Part shown: one piece after another, positions 9,120 to 18,185 of the stretch
How positions within the stretch are numbered: position 1 is the stretch's first letter
Layout of the letters: the number at the start of each line of letters is the position of its first letter
Assembly (NCBI RefSeq): GCF_013393905.1
Contig: NZ_CP040272.1
Span: forward strand, 7,201,501 to 7,265,500
From: Nostoc sp. C052
GTDB lineage: Bacteria; Cyanobacteriota; Cyanobacteriia; Cyanobacteriales; Nostocaceae
Direction of reading: 5' to 3'
DNA length: 64,000 nucleotides
Program-made: the position numbers and the translations under genes
Notes under the pieces: model-generated
Database searches by the model: none
Told to the model about the DNA's origin: nothing
What the model saw: only the letters and a program-made list of their open reading frames with translations

Positions 9120-9481
9120 AAATGGGCATTGGACATGAGGCAGAGGGGCGGGGTGCGGGGGACGACCCTGCTCCCCTACCTCCTCATCTCCCCACTGCCT
9201 ACAACTGTGATTTGAAGCTCCTTAATTTATTATTTACTGTTTCTTATTTATTTCTTAACCTATCTATTCTAGTCTTCAATTGTAATTAGAACCCATTTTT
9301 ATTTCGAGATATGTAGATGCAATCAGAGAATCTGTTCAGAAAAAGGTTGTATTGATAACCATAAATTTTTGTATAGCTCGCTGAATTGCAATAATTCCAG
9401 TTTCTTTCCCAGTTTTAATAGTTTTTGAAACACAAATTATTTTTGTCAGGCTGCATTCTTGTCTTTTACTAGGAGTGCTAA
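9120..9481. other. Intergenic region upstream of the phosphate permease
   Basis: A 362-bp gap. It starts with a polypurine/polypyrimidine low-complexity tract (about 9130-9205: GGCAGAGGGGCGGGG... then CTCCCCTACCTCCTC) able to form a long imperfect hairpin. The rest is AT-rich and must hold the pit promoter. A possible Pho-box half site (CTTAACCT near 9255) lacks convincing 11-bp-spaced partners. A good ribosome-binding site AGGAG lies at 9471-9475, 6 nt before the ATG. Confidence 0.5.
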
Positions 9482-10942
9482 ATGGAATACTTATTTCTAG
9501 CTTTGGCGCTGAGTCTTGCACTCGGCTTCGAGTTTGTCAACGGTTTTCATGATACTGCAAATGCAGTTGCTACGGTCATTTATACTCACACTCTGAAGCC
9601 AAATATCGCCGTTGTTTGGTCAGGCTGTTGGAACCTAATTGGTGTGCTGACATCAACTGGAGCCGTTGCTTTTGGCATTATCGCCCTGCTTCCCGTTGAG
9701 TTGGTACTTAATGTTGGCTCAAGTGCAGGGTTTGCAATGGTCTTTGCACTTTTAATTTCGGCGATTATGTGGAACTTGGGAACTTGGTACTTGGGCTTAC
9801 CTGCATCCAGTTCACACACATTGATTGGCTCAATTATGGGTGTTGGTTTAGCAAATTCGATGTTAACTTCGGGTCATGTCTTTGGCGAGGGCGTGAATTG
9901 GGCAAAGGCGCAGGAAGTTTTTACATCTCTATTGGTTTCGCCAGTTGTTGGATTCACCTGTGCTGCACTGCTGTTAATCCTGGCGAAGATACTGATCAAA
10001 CGACCAGAGTTGTACCGTGCGCCAGATGAGGGTAAAGCACCACCACCTTGGATACGTGCTTTGTTAATCTTGACATGTACTGGTGTGAGCTTCGCTCACG
10101 GTTCAAATGATGGTCAAAAAGGTATGGGTTTGATCATGCTCATCTTAGTGGGCATTTTACCAGGTATGTTTGCACTGAATATAGATACTAATGCAGGAGC
10201 GATCGCTCAGTTGTCCGCTACATCGAACTCTGTAATTGCAGTGATGCAGCAACAAGTACCTGGAACATCATTAAATAGCCAAAACATTAAAGATGAGCTT
10301 TCCAACTTCCTCAAACCAACCGCCGAAGCCAACGACAAAACTTTCGCCGCTCTTGCTGCCGAGAGTCGGATAATTGGAGACAAGCTTTCTGGGAAGACGA
10401 GTTTCAAGCAGCTTTCCAAGGATGAACTTAGCTCATTAAGAACTGATATGTATCTAGTAGCTGGAACAATTGGAAAATTGGACAAGCAGAAAAAATTAAC
10501 CGATCCCAAACAAGAAGCGTTACTTTCTAGCTATAAGAACCAGTTGGATAAAGTAACTAAATTCATTCCCAATTGGGTAAAATTTGCCGTCGCCATTGCA
10601 TTGGGTCTTGGCACAATGATTGGTTGGAAGCGCATCGTAGTGACAGTAGGTGAAAAGATTGGCAAAGACCACCTTACCTACGCTCAAGGAGCTTCCGCCG
10701 AGTTAGTAGCTATGACAACCATTGGTGCTGCGGATTACTTCGGTCTGCCAGTCAGCACCACTCACGTGCTGTCATCTGGTATAGCCGGTACAATGGCGGC
10801 TAATCACTCTGGTTTGCAAATGGACACCCTGAGAAATCTGCTGCTAGCCTGGGTACTGACACTGCCAGTTTGCGTACTGCTTGGTTCTGCTACATACGCG
10901 GGGGGCTTGTATATAGTCTTAAATATTCTGGGTTTGAAGTAG
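9482..10942 (+). CDS. pitA: Low-affinity inorganic phosphate transporter (PiT family)
   Basis: Proton- or sodium-coupled phosphate permease, 486 residues. The two inverted PHO4 repeats are visible: the N-terminal signature FEFVNGFHDTANAVATVIYT (about residues 17-36) and the second copy SFAHGSNDGQKGMGLIMLI after a hydrophobic stretch. Both halves also carry the LPASSSHTLIGS / LPVSTTHVLSSG motif. A charged loop of about 120 residues (about 255-375) separates the last helices. AGGAG 6 nt upstream supports the start. A repeat element begins directly at the stop codon (see the MITE at 10952-11091). Confidence 0.93.
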   Translation: MEYLFLALALSLALGFEFVNGFHDTANAVATVIYTHTLKPNIAVVWSGCWNLIGVLTSTGAVAFGIIALLPVELVLNVGSSAGFAMVFALLISAIMWNLGTWYLGLPASSSHTLIGSIMGVGLANSMLTSGHVFGEGVNWAKAQEVFTSLLVSPVVGFTCAALLLILAKILIKRPELYRAPDEGKAPPPWIRALLILTCTGVSFAHGSNDGQKGMGLIMLILVGILPGMFALNIDTNAGAIAQLSATSNSVIAVMQQQVPGTSLNSQNIKDELSNFLKPTAEANDKTFAALAAESRIIGDKLSGKTSFKQLSKDELSSLRTDMYLVAGTIGKLDKQKKLTDPKQEALLSSYKNQLDKVTKFIPNWVKFAVAIALGLGTMIGWKRIVVTVGEKIGKDHLTYAQGASAELVAMTTIGAADYFGLPVSTTHVLSSGIAGTMAANHSGLQMDTLRNLLLAWVLTLPVCVLLGSATYAGGLYIVLNILGLK

Positions 10943-10951
10943 GATAATGGG

Positions 10952-11091
10952 CAATACCTTTCGGTTAAGGGGAAAAAGGGAAGGTGGGGCCCCCTCTGGG
11001 GATAAGGGGCGGGGGAAAAGGGAAAAGAAAAACCTTTAACCTTTACCCCAAACCCAATTTCAAGTTAAAAATGCTTAACCGAACAGTATTG
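10952..11091. mobile_element. MITE-like element, copy A (140 bp)
   Basis: Terminal inverted repeats: left end CAATACCTTTCGGTTAAG, right end (reverse complement) CAATACTGTTCGGTTAAG, 15 of 18 identical. It is flanked by a 10-bp direct repeat, GGATAATGGG (10942-10951) and GGATAATGTG (11092-11101), 9/10 identical. The interior is G-rich then C-rich with AACCTTTAACC. It has no coding capacity. The left target repeat includes the last base of the pit stop codon, so insertion was immediately 3' of that gene. Related copies lie at 27014 and 52793. Confidence 0.85.
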
Positions 11092-11164
11092 GGATAATGT
11101 GGCATTGAAAAGTAAAAAGGCAAAAGTAAGAAGAATCTTTTGCCTTTTGACTACTGCCCACTCC

Positions 11165-12247
11165 CTAAGCGATCGTCACATCTGGCGATAAATAAACATC
11201 CTGAATGGTATGAAATAGCTTCACACCTTCCTCAAAGGGACGTTGGAAGGTTTTTCGCCCAGAAATTAATCCTGAACCACCAGCACGTTTGTTAATTACA
11301 GCAGTCCGAACTGCTTCGGCGAAATCATTTTTACCAGTCGCGCCACCAGAATTAATCAACCCTACACGCCCAGAGTAGCAATTCAGTACTTGGTAACGAG
11401 TTAAATCAATTGGGTGATCGCTTGTCAGTTCTGTGTAAACACGCTCATCAGTTTTGCCGTAACTCTTACCACTGGCTTTGGCAACAGCACCATAACCATT
11501 GTTATTTTCGGGTAACTTTTGTTTGATGATATCGGCTTCAATTGTTACACCCAAATGATTCGCCTGTCCGGTGAGGTCAGATGCAAGGTGGTAATCTTTA
11601 TCTTGTTTAAAGGCGTTATTCCGCAGATAACACCACAAAATAGTCACCAAACCGAGTTCATGGGCGCGTTTAAAAGCTTGGCTAATTTCATGAATTTGCC
11701 TGGTAGAATGCTCTGAACCAAAGTAAATTGTCGCACCTACTGCCGCCGCCCCTAAATTCCAAGCTTGTTCGACATCAGCAAACAATACCTGGTCAAATTG
11801 ATTGGGGAAAGTCAGCAATTCGTTGTGATTGATTTTGGCAATAAAGGGAATTTTGTGAGCGTATTTGCGCGAAACTATACCTAATGTCCCCAAAGTGGTA
11901 GCAACAGCATTGCAATCTGCGGCGATCGCTAGCTTGATAATATTTTCTGGATCGAAGTAAATCGGATTGGGCGCAAAAGACGCACCGGCTGAGTGTTCAA
12001 TCCCTTGATCTACCGGTAGAATCGAGAGATAACCTGTGTTTGCCAAACGACCAGTAGAATAAAGTAACTGGAGATTACGCAATACTTGAGGATTGCGATC
12101 GCTGTTGAGCCAGATTCGATCTACAAAGTCTGGCCCCGGCAAATGTATTAAATCACGAGAAACTTTTGCTTTGTGGGTAAGCAGGTCTTCAGCCTCTTTA
12201 CCTAGCAGTGACTCAATAGAATTAGGCTCTTTGAGCGTTGTAGTCAT
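11165..12247 (-). CDS. fbaB: Class I fructose-bisphosphate aldolase (FbaB/DhnA type)
   Basis: Schiff-base aldolase of glycolysis, gluconeogenesis and the Calvin cycle, 360 residues, of the DhnA/FbaB type rather than the animal class I type. Motifs: GYLSILPVDQGIEHSAGASF near residue 75-95, IPFIAKINHNELL, VGATIYFGSEHS, and the conserved loops VAKASGKSYGKTDE and GLINSGGATG, then AGGSGLISGRKTF with phosphate-binding glycines. The start MTTTLKEPN fits the family. It is transcribed toward copy A of the MITE. Cyanobacteria commonly also have a class II enzyme, so this may be conditionally used. Confidence 0.92.
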   Translation of the reverse strand: MTTTLKEPNSIESLLGKEAEDLLTHKAKVSRDLIHLPGPDFVDRIWLNSDRNPQVLRNLQLLYSTGRLANTGYLSILPVDQGIEHSAGASFAPNPIYFDPENIIKLAIAADCNAVATTLGTLGIVSRKYAHKIPFIAKINHNELLTFPNQFDQVLFADVEQAWNLGAAAVGATIYFGSEHSTRQIHEISQAFKRAHELGLVTILWCYLRNNAFKQDKDYHLASDLTGQANHLGVTIEADIIKQKLPENNNGYGAVAKASGKSYGKTDERVYTELTSDHPIDLTRYQVLNCYSGRVGLINSGGATGKNDFAEAVRTAVINKRAGGSGLISGRKTFQRPFEEGVKLFHTIQDVYLSPDVTIA

Positions 12248-12612
12248 AGCGTTTTCCTCAAAAATTGAGCAAATGACCTTGCTTTTAAGATAGCATTTTT
12301 AATACTGCTAACCTGGTTGTACGGTCATTAATTATGTCTATTCTTTTTGAATATATAGCAATCTTCTGTTATAAATGAAAACCAAAAGGCTGAGATTTCC
12401 CACTTATTTTAATAAGTCAGGAATCTTGTTGTAAATGATTAAGCAGGGCTATACTACCAGAAGTATTCAATCAACTTTCGGAATTGAGGTTTTCAAGTTC
12501 AGTTACCAATATCAAACAGTATAATTCTACTATCTTTGGCTCATACCTGAAAATTGAAAACCCATCTTCCCCCAATTGTGGTAATAATTGTGAACAAAAT
12601 AAATGTAATTCT
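12248..12612. other. Divergent intergenic region
   Basis: About 365 bp between the aldolase gene (minus) and a small unknown gene (plus), so it should hold both promoters. It is AT-rich, with no clear hairpin, repeat or regulator site that I can defend. An upstream TTG at 12484 would extend the small gene by 43 residues, but that stretch has the composition of non-coding DNA. Confidence 0.4.
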
Positions 12613-12927
12613 ATGAGTAACTTTCAAATCGATATCGACTTCAGCAATATAGATTTAGCTTCTCTTGAGACAGAAGAGGATTTTCAAAGAGAGGCAAAAA
12701 ATTTACTACCAAAGGCACTGGTCAAACTAGGTGAAAGTGTGGGTGAAAAGACTTGGGAAGAATTACAGCAAAAGCTACAAGCAACTGGAGGTAAACTAAA
12801 ATCTTCTCCCAGTGAGAAACGTAGGTTTATTCAAGAAACCGGAAGAACTTATCAACGAAATGCTAGTAATAGAGAAAAACAAGAACTGGAAGAATATATA
12901 GTAGATCAATTACGCCAGCATAAGTAG
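12613..12927 (+). CDS. Small charged protein of unknown function
   Basis: 104 residues from ATG at 12613 (MSNFQIDIDFSNIDLASL). It is highly charged, helical and Glu/Lys/Gln-rich (EDFQREAKNLLPKALVKLGE, KRRFIQETGRTYQRNASNRE), without signal peptide or membrane segment. I do not recognise a family. It faces the STAND-ATPase remnant tail to tail, and its size and composition could suit an adaptor or effector partner of such an ATPase, which is only a guess. Confidence 0.6.
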   Translation: MSNFQIDIDFSNIDLASLETEEDFQREAKNLLPKALVKLGESVGEKTWEELQQKLQATGGKLKSSPSEKRRFIQETGRTYQRNASNREKQELEEYIVDQLRQHK

Positions 12928-12959
12928 TATTTGTCATCAGTTAACTTGCCGGACATGAT

Positions 12960-13436
12960 TCAAACAAACCAGCGGCGAATCAACTCCACCTGGAAGCTAT
13001 AGCCGTCGTCAACTTCCTCAATTAACTCACGTTGCAACAGCAATTTGAAAGTAATATCAGCATAAGGAAACTGTTGCAATAGAGTTTGGCGGCTAACTAT
13101 AGCCCCTTCCCCTTGAACAGCGATAAAACCTAGAATAGCTTGTCCAGTCGCGTCTACTTGGTTGTTTTGAATGTCAGCAAAGAAGAAAACACCACTTTTC
13201 AAAGCTTTTGGTATCGCGGCTTCCACATCAGCTAAAGTTGCCAATCGCCGGATAGAGGGGTCTTGTTCATTCTTAAGGACAATAATTTCTGCACAGAGTA
13301 GTTGTACTAAGAATGGGTGACAACGGGTGAGTTGTAGCACCGCCGCGTCAAGGTCTGCTTGAAGCAACCTAATCGTCATGGGGCTTACAGAGAGATGATG
13401 ATTGCCATTCCCCCTGATGAGTGGTGTGTTTTTCAA
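12960..13436 (-). pseudogene. C-terminal remnant of a STAND-type AAA ATPase
   Basis: 158 codons matching only the C-terminal part of large cyanobacterial signalling ATPases: the helical segment LTRCHPFLVQLLCAEIIVLKN, then ADVEAAIPKALKSGVFFFADI, then a winged-helix-like end QGEGAIVSRQTLLQQFP...LIEEVDDGYSFQVELIRRWF. The P-loop and N-terminal effector domains are absent. In-frame stops appear a few codons upstream of the TTG at 13436. I read it as a truncated gene; a short functional protein cannot be excluded. Confidence 0.65.
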
Positions 13437-13896
13437 AACATGACCTTCACAGAATGATCACAAACTCTCAAACATCTGGCAGGTCTTGTCAAATTGAGAA
13501 ATTTTCGCCGTCATCCGCGAGCTCCAAAGATTGCTCAACTAAAACTAACTTACTTCAAGAACAAGCCCCATGTCTCAACTGCTAAGATTCTAAACCAGAA
13601 AAAGCTTCAAAATAACACACCTTGAAAGGGCTACACCTGAATCCTTACCTCCCGCCTTTTTTCCTAATTCACATTAGGTGTAATATGATAATTTTTTATT
13701 GCAGCGTCACGTCTAGCATGTGCTAATTACAACTTAATTCAGATATTCTACTTAGAAAGCCAAGCATTATACATCATAAAAATTTGTTGCAATTTCTCTA
13801 ACTGATAGCTAGCGTAAAGTGGACAATTTGACAATCTTTAATACTGAAACTACTTGGCGTATAGTCATAATCTGTCCGCAAGCAACAAGAACGTAT
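13437..13896. other. Intergenic region upstream of nrdJ
   Basis: About 460 bp. The left part may be decayed coding sequence of the ATPase remnant. The right part is AT-rich and should contain the nrdJ promoter. I looked for, but do not see, a convincing cobalamin riboswitch or an NrdR-box pair. A TTG at 13819 would extend nrdJ by 26 residues lacking family similarity. Confidence 0.4.
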
Positions 13897-15123
13897 ATGG
13901 TTCAGAATCTCGAAAGAACACGCCAGAGTGCAAGGTTTCCAGAAACGGCACCGGCTGCAAATCCCGTATTTTTTAGAACCTATAGCCGCCGTACAAAGGC
14001 GGGACTAAGGGAAACATGGGATGATGTATGCGATCGCACTCTACAAGGCTTAGTCGAGTTAGGAAAGCTAACTCCAGAAGAAGCTGCCACATTGGATAAG
14101 ATGCAGCGCAATTTGAAGGCTATGCCCAGTGGGCGCTGGCTATGGGTTGGTGGTACAGACTGGATAACCAAGCCAAAGAATTTTTCCGGGGCATATAATT
14201 GCACCTCTACCAATCTCCAAGACTGGAGTGCCTTCGGGTTAATGATGGATCTGGCAATGATGGGTTGTGGTACTGGAGCCGTCCTAGAACCACAATTTAT
14301 TAACCAGTTGCCCCCCATCCGTAATCAACTGAATGTCACTGTAAAAGGTGAAATTGGCAGCACTCCTGTCCAAAAGCGGCGTGAATATACTGAAACTCAT
14401 ATAGAAGGCAATAACGTCACTATTCACGTTGGAGATAGCCGTGAAGGTTGGGTTGAATCATATCAAGCTCTATTAGAACTCTCCACTGATGAACAATTTT
14501 CAGCAGAAGTTGAAGTATTAGTTGATATCAGCGATGTCCGCAAAGCAGGAGAAACTCTCAACGGCTTTGGAGGCGTTGCAAATCCTGTAAAATTGCCCGG
14601 ACTTTATCAGCGTTGTGCTTCCATCTTGAATAAAGCTGTAGGACGACAATTAAATTCAGTTGAATGCTGTCTGTTAATCGATCAAGGTGCTGTAACAATT
14701 GTTGCAGGAAATATCCGAAGAAGCGCGGGGATGCGTCAGTTCGATTCTGGCGATCACCTAGCAGCCACCGCCAAAGATAACTTATGGCAGCAAGATGAAA
14801 ATGGCAACTGGCGAATCGATCCAGAGCGTGATGCTCTAAGGATGGCAAACCATACGAGAGTTTTTCACCGCAAGCCAACCTTAGAAGAATGTGTCGGTGC
14901 TGTCCGCAAACAATATTACAGCGGCGAAGGAGCGATTCAATGGGCTGGTGAAGCCGTAGCGCGATCGAACATTGATTTGCTGCCAACACAGGCTTTGAAA
15001 GTTAATTTTTTGGAAGCTTATGAACAAGGAACAGCAAAACAGTGGTTAAGAGAACGTTATCCAAATCTTGATGCTAATGAGTTAGAACATCGTTTAGCTC
15101 GTTATGCTTTAAATCCGTGTGGT
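13897..15123 (+). CDS. nrdJ: Adenosylcobalamin-dependent ribonucleotide reductase, exon 1
   Basis: First 409 codons of class II ribonucleotide reductase, which makes deoxyribonucleotides oxygen-independently using adenosylcobalamin. ATG at 13897 (MVQNLERTRQ) fits the Lactobacillus-type RTPR N terminus. Motifs: PSGRWLWVGGT, the first redox cysteine in YNCTSTNLQDW (about residue 102), MMGCGTGAVLEP, and GNIRRSAGMRQFDSGD. The frame ends LNPCG at the thiyl-radical cysteine loop, immediately before a 327-nt intron; the exon ends in T as group I introns require. Unspliced message would add one Asn codon and stop. The protein resumes at 15451; the joined product is about 768 residues. Confidence 0.93.
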
Positions 15124-15450
15124 AATTGATTTTGCCTCACGTTAAAAACCTCGCAAAAACGGGGAAAGCTGAGATGCTAATCCCGTGGTAATCAAAGGAA
15201 TTAAAAAGCCTTTGACACCGTACAGCGTAGAGAGTGAAACTAGATTACCCTAAAAATCGGTATCTAGAATATAATTTCTCCAAGAGTGCGGGGGCGTATG
15301 TGATAAATAGTTTCTAGTTGCAGATAAACCATCTAGCAAAAAGAAATTCCTCTATTATTTGAGGTCATATATGCAAAATGTACGCGGAACTACTGCGAAT
15401 AATCAAGCAGTAGAACTAGAGGATAAAAAGCCTCTAGGGTAACAAATTTG
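15124..15450 (+). ncRNA. Group I intron in nrdJ
   Basis: A 327-nt insertion between the codons of NPCG and EIIG. Group I hallmarks: the 5' exon ends in U and the intron ends in G. An internal guide GCCUCAC (15134-15140) pairs with exon GUGUGGU with a U.G pair at the splice site and one U-U mismatch. P/Q-like segments at 15155-15169 and 15179-15193 contain CGGG / CCCG. A P6-like hairpin has TCAAAGG / CCTTTGA (15192-15198, 15209-15215). Two 3' hairpins have TACTGC / GCAGTA (15391-15412) and CTAGAGG / CCTCTAG (15416-15437). There is no endonuclease gene, so it is a compact ribozyme. P3/P7/P8 were not fully resolved by eye. Confidence 0.82.
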
Positions 15451-16530
15451 GAAATCATCGGTAGTAACTTTCACTGCAATTTGTCAGAGGTTCACCTCAA
15501 TCAAATCGATCCACGTAACTACAAAGAACAGGAGGAGGCTTTCACTGCTGGAGCGCTATCTGTAGCAGCACTTTTAAATCACAAATTCCTGGAACCACGC
15601 TATCAATACAGCCGTGAATTAGACCCGATTGTGGGAGTTTCTTTCACAGGTTTATTTGATTTCTTTGTCCATGCTTTTGGTGTTGATTGGCTGCGCTGGT
15701 GGGAAGCAGGAAGGCCTGCAACTCCACAAGGATTAGCTTTTAAGCGCGAGGAAGAGAAATACCTCAGTTCTTGGAGAGACATTGTACATCGGGTGGTCTG
15801 GGATTATTGCGATCGCCACAATCTCAAGCGTCCAAATCGCTGTACCACAGTGCAACCCAGTGGTACTAAAGCTTTATTAACTAATGCCAGTTCCGGCTGG
15901 CATCCCCCTAAGGCACAAAGATTCATTCGCCGCATCACCTTCGGCAAAAATGATCCAGTAGCCTTAGCTTGTATTGACTATGGTTACAACGTCATTCCCT
16001 CTCAATCAGACAAAGATGAACAGGGCAATTTGCTCAACGATCCTTTTGATCCACGGGTGACTGAGTGGCTAGTAGAAATACCTGTTTCTGTAACTTGGGC
16101 TGATCTATCTGGGGCTGATGAAATTGATATTTCTAAGTTTTCAGCCTTAGCCCAATTTGATTTTGTCCTTCAAGTTCAACGTTGGTATGTGACTCACAAC
16201 ACATCAGCGACTTTGGAACTTCGCTCTGATGAAGTCGAGCCTTTGGGACAGCGCATCTACGAAACCATCCAGAATGATGAGGGATATATTTCAGCGGCTC
16301 TTTTAGCCCGTTTTGACGATCTGCAATCATTCCCGCGTTTGCCGTTTGAACCAATAGACAAATCCACCTACGATCGCCTAACTCAAGAGGTGAAAGCACG
16401 GCGCAAAACAGATGACTTCTGTGCAGTCTTAAGCCGCTACGATTTAGGCGAAATGTCAGAGGCTGGCCCCAGTGGTTGTGATTCTGATAAGTGTATGTTT
16501 CCCGATCAGCAACCAATGACTGGGGACTAG
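15451..16530 (+). CDS. nrdJ: Adenosylcobalamin-dependent ribonucleotide reductase, exon 2
   Basis: Remaining 359 codons of nrdJ, starting EIIGSNFHCNLSEVHL, the direct continuation of the NPCG loop in exon 1. It contains NRCTTVQPSGTKALLTNASSGWHP (phosphate-binding/active-site loop) and ends with the redox-active C-terminal pair CDSDKC that re-reduces the active site in class II enzymes. The frame is open to an in-frame TTG at 15448, but those bases belong to the intron and no ribosome-binding site precedes them, so separate translation is unlikely. Followed by a G-rich repeat tract. Confidence 0.92.
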   Translation, partial: EIIGSNFHCNLSEVHLNQIDPRNYKEQEEAFTAGALSVAALLNHKFLEPRYQYSRELDPIVGVSFTGLFDFFVHAFGVDWLRWWEAGRPATPQGLAFKREEEKYLSSWRDIVHRVVWDYCDRHNLKRPNRCTTVQPSGTKALLTNASSGWHPPKAQRFIRRITFGKNDPVALACIDYGYNVIPSQSDKDEQGNLLNDPFDPRVTEWLVEIPVSVTWADLSGADEIDISKFSALAQFDFVLQVQRWYVTHNTSATLELRSDEVEPLGQRIYETIQNDEGYISAALLARFDDLQSFPRLPFEPIDKSTYDRLTQEVKARRKTDDFCAVLSRYDLGEMSEAGPSGCDSDKCMFPDQQPMTGD

Positions 16531-16625
16531 GGACTGGGGAAGAAGCAAGGGGGCAGGGAGCAGGGGAGAAGTTGCAGAAAGTTTTTCCCCTCTGCCCCCC
16601 GCACCCTGCTCCTCTGCCTCTTTTC
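16529..16625. repeat. G-rich/C-rich inverted low-complexity repeat
   Basis: Directly after the nrdJ stop, GGGGACTAGGGACTGGGG and GGGCAGGGAGCAGGGGAG are followed by the complementary CCCCTCTGCCCCCCGCACCCTG and CTCCTCTGCC. This gives a long imperfect hairpin. The same type of DNA recurs near 9130, 25925, 47160 and inside the kinase gene near 56864. It may help end transcription of nrdJ. Confidence 0.6.
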
Positions 16626-16699
16626 AATGCCCCATGCCCAAACACGTTACGATCAATTAAGAAGTAATAATTTTTTACGGCACTGCCAGGAGTCTCTTA

Positions 16700-16918
16700 A
16701 TGTTCATTGATGAATTGTCACCTATATTCAGGGAATTTACTCAGCATCCAGTCTCATTTGTGGGTGGGTTCTTCTCTGGTGTGCTTCGGCTCAATCTCGC
16801 AGACGATCCCGTTAAAGGCTGGCTAGATAAACAGATCCGCTCAAATAGTTACACCCGCACCACAACTGATGCCCATAATGGTAAAGCCAATGGCCCTCAG
16901 CAGATTTCCATTGACTAA
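16700..16918 (+). CDS. Small conserved cyanobacterial protein, unknown function
   Basis: 72 residues, MFIDELSPIFREFTQHPVSF at the start, then a short apolar segment (VGGFFSGVLRLNL) and a polar Thr/Asn/Lys-rich tail. The clean ATG start and sensible codon use suggest a real gene. Proteins of this look (FxGGFxxGxLRLNLxDDPVxxWL) are, to my memory, common among cyanobacteria without assigned function. No transmembrane helix long enough to be sure. Confidence 0.65.
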   Translation: MFIDELSPIFREFTQHPVSFVGGFFSGVLRLNLADDPVKGWLDKQIRSNSYTRTTTDAHNGKANGPQQISID

Positions 16919-17032
16919 AAACTCCAATCATACATAGTTGAATTTACTCAAAAACAGGGAGTCAGTGCTGCCAAGGGCAGCACTGAACCCTACTTTCTAC
17001 AATAATTATTTTACTTTTTGGAAGTGACTTAA

Positions 17033-17551
17033 CTAGTTGATTGGCACTCTGAGCATGAGGGCACCCACCGGATCTGACGTGGGGCCAGCAGGGAAATTCA
17101 CGTGGCAGAGCGCACATTCCGCCCTGAAGTTGCTGAGGGGGATTGAGCGTCGATAGTACCATTTATTATCTACACGCTGGACGGACACATATGGCTGCGG
17201 CTGGCTTGCCATTGCTAGCGCGTTTGCTTGACGCTCAAAGCTGTCGTTAGGGCGATCGCTTTCCCGAAGCGGCCCAACGGTGCCGACTAATCGCATATCC
17301 TTGTTCTTATCGTTAAATATCAGCGAGATGGAGTGCTTACCTTGCTCCACATTTGCCGGCGTGGTTTCGTTAAACTCCTGCGTCAGCGCCGCGAACAACG
17401 TGTTGAGCATGAGATCGCTCGTCTCTTGGGCGATCGCAACCTGTCCAGGTGGCGGTGGATAGTCAAAAGCACGGGCAATTCCCGTGAAACTGATGCCAAT
17501 GACAAGCATCAGCACAAAAATTCCATAGCTGACTAGCTTTCTCAGACGCAT
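17033..17551 (-). CDS. Tll0287-like / DUF3365 c-type haem protein
   Basis: 172-residue exported protein: N-terminal signal or anchor helix (about residues 6-28, ending ...GIARA). A sensor-like alpha/beta domain follows, including QANALAMASQPQPYVSVQRVDNKWYYRRSIPLS. A single covalent haem-c site CALCH sits near residue 146 with INxxF-type surroundings. This matches the DUF3365 fold known from Tll0287 of Thermosynechococcus, a periplasmic/thylakoid-lumen haem protein of unclear redox role. It is a single gene with the promoter region in the long gap to its right. Confidence 0.82.
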   Translation of the reverse strand: MRLRKLVSYGIFVLMLVIGISFTGIARAFDYPPPPGQVAIAQETSDLMLNTLFAALTQEFNETTPANVEQGKHSISLIFNDKNKDMRLVGTVGPLRESDRPNDSFERQANALAMASQPQPYVSVQRVDNKWYYRRSIPLSNFRAECALCHVNFPAGPTSDPVGALMLRVPIN

Positions 17552-18185
17552 TCTCTTACTCCTTTGGTTTTGTATTGTTCTTGACTCATACCAATCCTGG
17601 GTGAAGATGTATACAATAAAACCCCCATATAGTCCCGCCTTACTAAGGGGAACAGCATAGCCGGGGGGTAAATATATACAACTTCACAGAGAAACGATAT
17701 CAGCGACTCCGTATCACGGATAGAACCTTTATCAAACAAGAGCAGATGTTAAAGGGCAGAAGGTAAGAATTTATTTTCCACCTGCCAAAAGAGTATATTC
17801 GCGTAGCTTATTGTAGAATCTTATCATATAGATCAGGGAAAATACTAGCGCATTATTACCTAAATCTAAGTAACTACGTAGGGTTTGCTGAAAAAGTCTT
17901 TTCGTGGGGACTAAGAGGCAAGAGGCAGATTGCTTTTAGCGTCTCCCCTTGGGAGAAGGCAGGAGGGAAGTTACAAACTACCCCTAAATCTCTTCAATCC
18001 GAAAAGGTGATTGATTTTTTGTGATATCAAGTCTTTTTCCTTGGAAATAGCACAAGCATTTGAAATCAATGAAAAGTTTATTCTATAAGCCTTTTAACTT
18101 TTAACTTTTGACTTCCGCGCAGCATTACTAGTCGGTTGTTCCACTATTTAAGAGATACTAAAGTCAGGTACATGAGCAAGGAAAT
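17552..18185. other. Long intergenic region
   Basis: 634 bp between the haem-protein gene (minus) and an aminotransferase (plus). It carries promoters for both and no supported gene: the minus-strand frame at 17542-17739 has no credible composition. A purine-rich stretch (GGAGAAGGCAGGAGGG, about 17950-17968) and an AAGGAAAT just before the ATG at 18186 are the only notable points. Confidence 0.4.

Noticed and set aside
9250..9290. Possible Pho box upstream of the phosphate permease (CTTAACCT)
   Set aside because: The 8-mer is not followed by similar 8-mers at 11-bp spacing, and PiT permeases are not usual Pho-regulon members.
15130..15447. Intein or group II intron as explanation for the nrdJ interruption
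   Set aside because: The insert has stop codons in frame and no intein blocks; no domain V-like helix or GUGYG 5' end of a group II intron is present, whereas group I splice-site and guide pairing are.
17542..17739. 65-codon minus-strand frame upstream of the haem protein
   Set aside because: Composition and overlap with the haem-protein start suggest chance; no motif.
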